Shown in pieces: positions 5,035 to 10,335 of a stretch of DNA of 36,690 nucleotides; position 1 is the first letter of the stretch; each line of letters begins with the position of its first letter. Below the pieces are notes generated by a model that was not told the origin of the DNA, made no database searches, and worked only from the letters and a program-made list of their open reading frames with translations. Position numbers and translations under genes: made by a program. Source of the DNA: a virus. Location: the IMG/VR virus record IMGVR_UViG_3300045282_000047, positions 1-36,690 of that record. One strand, 5' to 3'.

Positions 5035-5143
5035 TATAATAAGGATACGTATGAAGGATTAATGAAGGCTTTACGCGGGGTGCCAAGGCGTTTGTCGCGA
5101 CGGCCCCAACTCCCAACACCCCGATTTTGAAATTAATCCTTCA
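5035..5143 (+). ncRNA. Candidate structured RNA B with TATAAT upstream
   Basis: TATAAT lies at 5035-5040, although no good -35 is visible. Twelve nucleotides on, TGAAGGATTAAT (5052-5063) pairs perfectly with ATTAATCCTTCA (5132-5143). Nested inside, CGGGGTG (5076-5082) pairs with CACCCCG (5117-5123), enclosing a further GC-rich region with GCC/GGC and GCG/CGC pairs. The nesting of perfect stems across 92 nt favours an RNA fold. It is too short inside the 7-bp stem (48 nt) to be a tRNA. Strand is inferred from TATAAT only. Confidence 0.4.
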
Positions 5144-5203
5144 GCGAATCGTTCACGCGCCAAACTTATCTGAGGCGCGCGGCAGAGATGTTACGTAACT
5201 TAT

Positions 5204-5548
5204 TTAGGTCATTCTCCAGATATCTTCTTCGGTCAATCTTAACTTAACCTTGGCTACTTTTAAATCCGTGGGAGACTTGAGACTTAGTTTGGATTTTCCA
5301 GAGATTAAACCGCCTATAAATTCCATCATAGCAGGATCTGGGTTAAACCACTCTCCTCGAACCCTGTGTTTAGCAAAAGTCAGATGTAACCAAGTCTCTT
5401 CGGAGTGATCCCCTTGAATTGTTCCAAGTAAGACAAGTTTATCGGGACTTCCTACTCTCATTTGAGCGAGTCTATGAATTATGTTTCCAGGGCTTGACTT
5501 TCCAATCTTAACTAATCTAGTCAGTTCTCCTTGAACGAAATAAATCAT
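5204..5548 (-). CDS. GIY-YIG superfamily protein (Mug113/T5orf172-like), 114 aa
   Basis: The first 70 residues match the compact GIY-YIG fold of the Mug113/T5orf172 families: IYFV near residues 2-5, VKIGKS (13-18) as the second strand, a conserved Arg in HRLAQMR (R26), the GSPDKLVLLGTI strand, then EETWLHLTF and the closing GEWFNP. GIY-YIG proteins are small endonucleases; this subgroup is common in phages and its targets are largely unknown. The C-terminal 35 residues are Lys/Ser-rich and may bind DNA. It stands alone between the structured non-coding region and the divergent promoter region, where a 10-bp dyad could control it. Confidence 0.8.
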   Translation of the reverse strand: MIYFVQGELTRLVKIGKSSPGNIIHRLAQMRVGSPDKLVLLGTIQGDHSEETWLHLTFAKHRVRGEWFNPDPAMMEFIGGLISGKSKLSLKSPTDLKVAKVKLRLTEEDIWRMT

Positions 5549-5584
5549 TTGAATCTGGGTTCCTCCGGCTACTTCATTTTACCA

Positions 5585-5614
5585 TACTTTACCCCGCAAA
5601 GCAAGGGTAAAGTA
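5585..5614. promoter_or_regulatory. Perfect 10-bp dyad, candidate operator
   Basis: TACTTTACCC (5585-5594) and GGGTAAAGTA (5605-5614) are separated by 10 bp, so the half-site centres are 20 bp apart, about two helical turns, as for a dimeric repressor. It sits in the divergent gap between the leftward GIY-YIG gene and the rightward late operon, 28 bp upstream of the late -35. No other copy was seen. Confidence 0.55.
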
Positions 5615-5641
5615 ATGAAAATAGGGCATTTACGATTTATG

Positions 5642-5670
5642 TTGACTTTGCCTAATTTATAAGGTATCCT
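5642..5670 (+). promoter_or_regulatory. Sigma70-like promoter for the late operon
   Basis: TTGACT (5642-5647) and TATCCT (5665-5670) are separated by 17 bp, a good bacterial housekeeping-type promoter. Transcription would begin near 5677, about 18 nt before the terminase small subunit start. This fits the absence of a phage RNA polymerase gene: the host enzyme would be used. Confidence 0.6.
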
Positions 5671-5694
5671 GGTACAACGGGCGAAGTTTATCTG

Positions 5695-6234
5695 ATGCTA
5701 TTATCTGAAGACAAAGTTAGGAACAGGCTAGCATCTCCGGCGAATCTCGCTGCTCGCTTCGCTAAGTCTGAGCCTGAGCCGAATCTCGAAGTCCGTAAGA
5801 ATTGTCAGAAGAGATTCATCCCGAGATCAGTCAGAAACGCGGCAGCCTTCGCAGGTGCGGTCGGCTTAGATACGCAGCAAACTATCGCAGATAATCTCGG
5901 AGTGTCTCAGATGGAAGTCTCGCTACTCGCCAGCGGCAAAGTAGCCTCAGACGTTCCCGTAGCCAAGATAGATCAAGTCTTAGAGAAGACGATGAGCCAT
6001 GCGCGGGACTTGGCCCTCTCTCGTCTCCTCTCGACTCTAGGCTTCATTGACGACGAGAAACTTGAGCGAGCGACTCTGAAAGACTTATCGACAATGGCAG
6101 GGGCGATGAGCAAGGTCATAGATAAGACGATGCCTCATCACGAAAAAGACTCTGGAGTCACTCTCGTCGTCTATGCTCCTGAAATAAAATCTGAATCAGC
6201 TTTCAGAGTCATCGAAGTAAATAAGAATACCTAG
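5695..6234 (+). CDS. terS: Terminase small subunit
   Basis: The call rests on position directly before the large terminase plus sequence pattern. A helix-turn-helix (QQTIADNLGVSQMEVSLLAS, residues about 62-81) for recognition of phage DNA is followed by helices that would form the oligomerisation core (TMSHARDLALSRLLSTLGFI and the KDLSTMAGAMSKVIDKT segment). The C-terminus ends in a beta strand (GVTLVVYAP) resembling the segment that contacts the large subunit. The protein marks concatemeric DNA for packaging and presents it to TerL. The ribosome site is weak (GGCGAAG); the promoter at 5642-5670 lies immediately upstream. The length of 179 aa is normal. Confidence 0.75.
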   Translation: MLLSEDKVRNRLASPANLAARFAKSEPEPNLEVRKNCQKRFIPRSVRNAAAFAGAVGLDTQQTIADNLGVSQMEVSLLASGKVASDVPVAKIDQVLEKTMSHARDLALSRLLSTLGFIDDEKLERATLKDLSTMAGAMSKVIDKTMPHHEKDSGVTLVVYAPEIKSESAFRVIEVNKNT

Positions 6235-6243
6235 GTTCTCGTC

Positions 6244-6292
6244 TGAGGCTAGTTTGAGGCTAGTTCGAGGATAGTTCCCGCAGTCAACTATC
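6244..6292 (+). repeat. Three 11-bp tandem repeats plus dyad, candidate terminase-binding site
   Basis: TGAGGCTAGTT (6244-6254), TGAGGCTAGTT (6255-6265) and CGAGGATAGTT (6266-6276) are adjacent, giving one repeat per helical turn. The last unit's GATAGTT (6270-6276) pairs with AACTATC (6286-6292). Repeats phased on one DNA face in the terS-terL gap are what a small-terminase pac or cosB site would look like; this is inference from position. Confidence 0.45.
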
Positions 6293-6296
6293 TCAA

Positions 6297-6413
6297 ATGA
6301 CTACTTTAGATGACGCCTCAGATGAGCAAGTCGGTGCGCGCCGCGGTTTCCCAGACCGACTGGGTCCTCCATCGGGACGCAAATCGGCGGCGCGCGCCGT
6401 TAAAGTTCGGTGA
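6297..6413 (+). CDS. Possible small ORF in the terS-terL gap, 38 aa
   Basis: An ATG frame gives MTTLDDASDEQVGARRGFPD followed by RLGPPSGRKSAARAVKVR. The second half is basic and Gly/Pro-rich, similar in flavour to N-terminal tails of some small terminases. There is no Shine-Dalgarno sequence before it. The frame lies over the inverted-repeat structure at 6336-6395, so either the peptide or the nucleic-acid structure may be what is maintained. Confidence 0.3.
   Translation: MTTLDDASDEQVGARRGFPDRLGPPSGRKSAARAVKVR
6336..6395. other. Branched inverted-repeat structure in the terminase gap
   Basis: GCGCGCCGC (6336-6344) pairs perfectly with GCGGCGCGC (6387-6395). Within it CCCAG-accga-CTGGG (6350-6364) and GTCC...GGAC (6364-6367 with 6375-6378) can form further stems, although they share one base at the join. 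A branched fold is therefore possible in the RNA, or a cruciform in DNA. Confidence 0.35.
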
Positions 6414-6482
6414 CCGCTCGACAATGTGAGCCACGTAGGTTGTACACCAAGTACACCAAGGAAGTTCGGAAACCAAGGAAGA

Positions 6483-8063
6483 ATGGCTGAGCAGCAAGTC
6501 TGGCGACCTCATCCACGGCAGACGGCGTTCCTCTCGCTCCCTGATACCATCTTGGAAGCGATGTACGGAGGTGCGGCTGGAGGGGGGAAATCAGAATGCC
6601 TCCTCATGTTGCCTCTCGCTCGCGGATTCTATAAGCATCCCCGGTTCAAGGGAATTCTCTTTCGTCGAACCTACCCAGAGTTAGAATCCGAGATAATCGT
6701 AAGATCCCATCACTTCTATACACCTGCCGGAGGTAACTACAACTCTGAGAAGCGTCGTTGGACTTTTCCGAGCGGCGCAGTCATGCAGTTCGGCCACGTA
6801 GAGTATGAACAAGATGTCAGAAAATATGACACTGCTGAATACAACTACATGGGATTTGACGAGCTTACCAGCTTTACCCAGTACCAGTATATATACCTCG
6901 CGATGTCAAGATGTAGAAGCTCTTCTCGCGATCTTCCGGCAATTGTCAGAAGTGGAACCAACCCCGGTAACGTCGGTCACGGTTGGGTACGAGACAGATT
7001 CATCGAGCCAGCTCCAGCTCAAAGTATCATTCTTGATTCGCTTACAGGACTGAAGCGGATTTTCATCCCCTGCCTTGCCTCTGATAATCCTCACATCGAC
7101 CCGGAGTACATCAACAGATTAGGCGGCTTACCTGAAGCCGAACGGCGCGCGAAGCGCGACGGGGATTGGTGGACCTTCTCTGGCCAAGTCTTCGATGACT
7201 GGAGAGAAGAGCACTTCCCGGACGAGCCTGAGAACGCCCAGCATGTCATTCAGGGCTTTGACATACCGCCGTGGTGGCCGCGCCTCCTCGCCATAGACTG
7301 GGGCTTCTCTGCGATGACGATCGCACTCTGGGGCGCGCTGAGTCCAGATGACAGGCTTTACGTCTATCGAGAGATGACGTTTCAGAAAGAGCGAATCTCC
7401 ACCTGGGCAACGGAAATAGGAAAGGCTTCAGCGGATGAAAAATTAAGTGATATCGTCCTGTGCCAGTCAGCGTTTCAGGACCGGGGCGGCGATATCTCGA
7501 TAGCTGCTGAGTTCCAAAAGGCCTCTGGTTTACTGCCGAGATCATCTGAGAACAGCAAAGGCTCGCGGATCTCAGGCAAACTTCTCTTACAAGAATACCT
7601 GCGCTGGCGACCCAAGCCGACGCGGAAGACTCCGAGGTCAAACTTCTCTCAAGACGAGGCTCAGGAGGTTCTCAGAAAGCTCGGAACTGTTGCTCATGAA
7701 TCCTACGTCAAGCAGTTCCTCGAGGAGAAGCCTGAGTGCAACCTGCCGCGCCTCCAGGTATTCAATACTTGCAAGTCGATCCGAAAATGCATTCCGCTCT
7801 GCATCTACGATGAGAAGAATAAAGAGGACGTAAAGGAATTCGACGGTGACGATCCGTATGACTGCCTTCGTTATCTAGTCAAGGCCGCCAATGACAGACA
7901 CTTTCCAGCCAACGTGGACAAATACAATAAGGATATTGCGGAAGTCCTCACTGAATTCTCACGGAATCAAAACTACACCGCGCTCCACCGGAGCATGGAG
8001 CGCCTCGAGTCTCGGAAACCGAAGGCGCGCCCAATTTCTCGCTTCCATAGAAGGCTCAGATAA
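6483..8063 (+). CDS. terL: Terminase large subunit
   Basis: This is the packaging motor: an ATPase that drives DNA into the prohead and a nuclease that cuts concatemers. Numbered from the chosen start, Walker A is GGAAGGGKS (K36, S37), Walker B is YMGFDE (D126, E127), and the RNaseH-like nuclease begins at LLAIDWGFS (D272), with further acidic residues at QSAFQDRGGD and FDGDDPYD. At 526 aa it is full length. I chose the ATG at 6483 (MAEQQVWRPHPRQ) because AAGGAAG precedes it and the RPHPRQ motif starts homologous proteins; the frame can be extended to a GTG at 6426 without support. It follows terS after a 248-bp gap containing repeats. Confidence 0.95.
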   Translation: MAEQQVWRPHPRQTAFLSLPDTILEAMYGGAAGGGKSECLLMLPLARGFYKHPRFKGILFRRTYPELESEIIVRSHHFYTPAGGNYNSEKRRWTFPSGAVMQFGHVEYEQDVRKYDTAEYNYMGFDELTSFTQYQYIYLAMSRCRSSSRDLPAIVRSGTNPGNVGHGWVRDRFIEPAPAQSIILDSLTGLKRIFIPCLASDNPHIDPEYINRLGGLPEAERRAKRDGDWWTFSGQVFDDWREEHFPDEPENAQHVIQGFDIPPWWPRLLAIDWGFSAMTIALWGALSPDDRLYVYREMTFQKERISTWATEIGKASADEKLSDIVLCQSAFQDRGGDISIAAEFQKASGLLPRSSENSKGSRISGKLLLQEYLRWRPKPTRKTPRSNFSQDEAQEVLRKLGTVAHESYVKQFLEEKPECNLPRLQVFNTCKSIRKCIPLCIYDEKNKEDVKEFDGDDPYDCLRYLVKAANDRHFPANVDKYNKDIAEVLTEFSRNQNYTALHRSMERLESRKPKARPISRFHRRLR

Positions 8064-8083
8064 AGGCTCAGATAGGAATTCAG

Positions 8084-8233
8084 ATGATTACAGTAAAGTT
8101 GTTGCTGATGATCCTGGCAGTGATCTGTTTCCTGATCGCCGCAATTGGAGTCCCAGCATCTCCCAGAGTAAATCTGGTAGCCGCGGGCCTCTTCTTTTGG
8201 TCGCTATCCGTGATCGTAAGTCCGATAACCTAG
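8084..8233 (+). CDS. Small membrane protein, two TM segments, 49 aa
   Basis: The frame MITVKLLLMILAVICFLIAA followed by IGVPASPRVNLVAAGLFFWS and LSVIVSPIT has two hydrophobic helices (about 4-20 and 29-46) linked by a Pro-containing turn with one Arg. Similar 45-60 aa proteins with a VP(A/S)-PRVNL-type linker are common in phages and are usually left unnamed. A holin-like role is conceivable since no other lysis gene is recognised, but nothing in the sequence proves it. GATAGGAATTC precedes the ATG. It lies 20 nt after terL and 8 nt before the next gene. Confidence 0.7.
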   Translation: MITVKLLLMILAVICFLIAAIGVPASPRVNLVAAGLFFWSLSVIVSPIT

Positions 8234-8241
8234 GAGAGTCT

Positions 8242-8811
8242 ATGCCTCAAAGACAAGTCATTATCGTCGGTACATTAAGTTTTACCGATGAACAAGGCGG
8301 TCCTCATCCAGAGCACCCTTGGGTACCGCCTCAGGGTCCAGAGGGTCCGAATGTCCCAGGCTGGCCGAACGTGCCAGGGAACTGGCCCAGTCTGCCAGGA
8401 CAAGGCGGAGGAGGCCAAGGTCCCGGATCTGGAGGACAACCTCCTTATCCGAGCCATCCGATTTATAACCCGCCTTATCCTCAGCATCCTATTTGGCCGA
8501 CTCCCCCGCAGCCTGGTGGAGGTCCGCCAAGACCTGGATGGCCGAATGTCCCAGGAAACTGGCCGTCTCTTCCGGGACAAGGCGGACCTGGTGGACCCGG
8601 ACAAGGCGGAGGAGGCGATCAACCGCAGCCGTCTCATCCGACAAGTTCTCCCCCGGATCAGCCCCCGCCAGATGGATTCGTATGGCAACAGGCATTCGTC
8701 CCCTCAATTGGAGCCTGGATCTGGGTTTGCGTCCCCCAAGATGAGCAGCTAAGACAAGGCGGCGGCGGTCAGCAAGATCAAGATCCGAATCAGCAATATC
8801 AGCAAGGCTAG
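8242..8811 (+). CDS. Pro/Gly-rich accessory virion-type protein, 189 aa
   Basis: After a short beta strand (QRQVIIVGTLSF), residues about 15-150 are Pro/Gly/Trp-rich and disordered, built around a repeated unit PGWPNVPGNWPSLPGQGG that occurs twice about 75 residues apart. The C-terminus (FVWQQAFVPSIGAWIWVCVP) returns to an aromatic beta pattern. Related low-complexity proteins follow terL in many podoviruses and have no known function; a flexible virion linker or decoration is likely. TAGGAG precedes the ATG by 6 nt. The frame extends further upstream over terL, but that part is out of frame with the real gene and was excluded. Confidence 0.7.
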   Translation: MPQRQVIIVGTLSFTDEQGGPHPEHPWVPPQGPEGPNVPGWPNVPGNWPSLPGQGGGGQGPGSGGQPPYPSHPIYNPPYPQHPIWPTPPQPGGGPPRPGWPNVPGNWPSLPGQGGPGGPGQGGGGDQPQPSHPTSSPPDQPPPDGFVWQQAFVPSIGAWIWVCVPQDEQLRQGGGGQQDQDPNQQYQQG

Positions 8812-8814
8812 ATC

Positions 8815-9183
8815 ATGCGAGAGTGGCTCATACGTCTGCTTGGGGGTGCCACTTCGGCAGAGGTTGAGTTCCTCAGGATGCAACTCCGAGACAAAGGGAG
8901 TCTTTCGGAGGCTATCCTGGAACTGAGGAGTCTGATCATGCCATCTCAGACTCCTCAGCCAACAATTCCAGTGAAGGCATCGGACTCTCCAATCAAGACG
9001 GTCTCAGAACCCTGGACTGTTAGGAAGCGGCGGTTAGAACTTGAGGATTTGAAGAGATTACGAGATGAAAAAGAAGTTAAATCTACCGATTATGAGGTCG
9101 GTCGCGAAAGGTATGCGTCCAGTCGCAGCCCCTCCGAAGGCCCCATCAGACAAAAACCCGTTCAAGAAAGCCAAGTTCGCTAA
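8815..9183 (+). CDS. Conserved hypothetical protein, 122 aa
   Basis: The start MREWLIRLLGG with the following SAEVEFLRMQLRDKGSLSEA is a type of N-terminus I associate with small proteins in the same place in other podoviruses: an amphipathic helix, then a short coiled coil. The middle (MPSQTPQPTIPVKAS) is Pro-rich, and a PWTVRKRRLELEDLKRLRDE segment forms a second charged helix. The N-terminal helix could lie on a membrane. It begins 3 nt after the previous stop. No function is assigned. Confidence 0.65.
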   Translation: MREWLIRLLGGATSAEVEFLRMQLRDKGSLSEAILELRSLIMPSQTPQPTIPVKASDSPIKTVSEPWTVRKRRLELEDLKRLRDEKEVKSTDYEVGRERYASSRSPSEGPIRQKPVQESQVR

Positions 9184-9204
9184 GTCTTTGGAGGGAGCCT
9201 TTGA

Positions 9205-10335
9205 ATGAGCCTCAGATGTCAGTATTTCGGCCAGCCGTATGGCGAGACGGTTAGATACTACTGGCTCGATGTCCGATTCCCGTGTTGTCTCGGACCTCTA
9301 TACGGGCCAATTGGAGTCGTCACCTCGGAAAATCTCGATCAGAACAATGTCGTCCTCTGTCAATGGGACGCGGAGCCTGGGGCGACGGAGTATTACCTTC
9401 TCCAGACAGAGGAATCTCAAGTTCCAGGGTTCCAGGAGATGTGCTTGGTTCGCAAGACGGGCGCGACGTCGTATTCTGATGATGGACAGCAGTTAACTCA
9501 GTACCCGGATGACAAGAGGCCGCTCCGACCTACGCCAGGGACGCCAATCGAAGTCGCCGTCACGAGGCCTCTTCACCGCCCAGATCGACGCCAAGGTGAT
9601 CCTGACAATCGTCGTCAACCTCCAGCTCCTCTTGAAGATCAGAAACGCCCGGAGCATCGAGTCTCTCAAATCGGAGTTCCTGTCTCGAATTTAGAACATC
9701 CAGACAGGCCGAATCCGCTGCTTCACGATCCGTCGAAAGATAGGGCTGATCAACTTCAGGCTCAGACTCAGGAATACGCGCGCGATTCTGAGAAGCTGCC
9801 TCAACAGCCGGGAAGAGTCAGTCCCAGAGCAGGCCAGGGCGGGGCGCAGCATGAGACTGCGTCGGAGCCACGGACGGAACAGCCGATACACCCGGAGGTC
9901 GCCAAGCACCCTCCGACAACGATGGTTCCTAATCCTGCAAAACCTGGCGCGCCCCCGAAACCGTCAGAGCCGGGCGTTACTGGCTCGGGGCCAGTTTACG
10001 ACCCGAGGCAAGGGCAGCAAGGGCAATATGATCCGAGGCAGCATCAGACTGGGTCGAAACCGGGCGGGCAGGGACCGGGAATGACACAAGCTCAGCCTCC
10101 TCCGGGGCCAGCCTCCAGACCTCCAGCGCCGCCTCCGTTTAGGATGCCTGAATCTGCGAAGAAGCAACCGCAGCCTCAGCCGCCAGAGCCGAAACCATCT
10201 GAGCCGCCGAAGGGTCCTCCGAAGCAGCCACCGGGACAACAGCCGCAGAAACCTCAGAGACAAGAAGACCAGAGATCTGGACCGACGATCCCGAATCCTT
10301 ACGCCCCGAAGTCCACTGAAAACAAAAGCTCATGA
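9205..10335 (+). CDS. Fibronectin-III-like domain with long Pro-rich tail, 376 aa
   Basis: Residues 1-105 form a beta-sandwich-like domain of the fibronectin III type: YYWLDVRF, then LDQNNVVLCQWDAEPGATEYYLLQTE, typical of phage fibre N-termini. The same domain opens the next gene, so the two proteins probably share a docking site. Residues about 110-376 are disordered and rich in Pro, Gln, Lys and Arg (PKPSEPPKGPPKQPPGQ and similar). It may be an adaptor or a structural linker on the tail. GGAGGGAGCC precedes the ATG, and the stop overlaps the fibre start (ATGA). Confidence 0.7.
   Translation: MSLRCQYFGQPYGETVRYYWLDVRFPCCLGPLYGPIGVVTSENLDQNNVVLCQWDAEPGATEYYLLQTEESQVPGFQEMCLVRKTGATSYSDDGQQLTQYPDDKRPLRPTPGTPIEVAVTRPLHRPDRRQGDPDNRRQPPAPLEDQKRPEHRVSQIGVPVSNLEHPDRPNPLLHDPSKDRADQLQAQTQEYARDSEKLPQQPGRVSPRAGQGGAQHETASEPRTEQPIHPEVAKHPPTTMVPNPAKPGAPPKPSEPGVTGSGPVYDPRQGQQGQYDPRQHQTGSKPGGQGPGMTQAQPPPGPASRPPAPPPFRMPESAKKQPQPQPPEPKPSEPPKGPPKQPPGQQPQKPQRQEDQRSGPTIPNPYAPKSTENKSS

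Larger units (their letters stand above)
4414..5203. other. Non-coding, structure-rich segment, about 790 bp
   Basis: Open frames here (rightward 4414-4668 and 4538-5062) are Arg/Ser/Cys-rich and lack ribosome sites, so I do not call them genes. The segment instead holds a 16-nt direct repeat (GACCTGAgTGTCTGAA at 4749-4764 and GACCTGAaTGTCTGAA at 4785-4800), the nested inverted repeats at 4811-4870 and 5052-5143, the palindrome ATCGCA-t-TGCGAT (4988-5000), a CCGCG/CGCGG pair near 5012-5030, and a 6-bp GC stem (5156-5161 with 5174-5179). It lies just before the divergent late control region. Confidence 0.6.

Noticed and set aside
4538-5062. Long rightward open frame of 174 codons
   Set aside because: Arg/Ser/Cys-rich, with no ribosome site and no protein-like pattern; it runs through several perfect inverted repeats. 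More likely a chance frame in structured non-coding DNA.
5076-5123. tRNA-like 7-bp acceptor stem
   Set aside because: Only 48 nt lie from end to end, too short for a tRNA, with no anticodon or T arm; interpreted as part of a larger structured element.
6426-6482. GTG start for the large terminase
   Set aside because: The extra 19 residues are low quality and lack a ribosome site; the ATG at 6483 has AAGGAAG and the usual RPHPRQ-type start.
7891-8241. Upstream extension of the Pro/Gly-rich gene over the end of terL
   Set aside because: Out of frame with terL and not protein-like; a good TAGGAG ribosome site points to the ATG at 8242.
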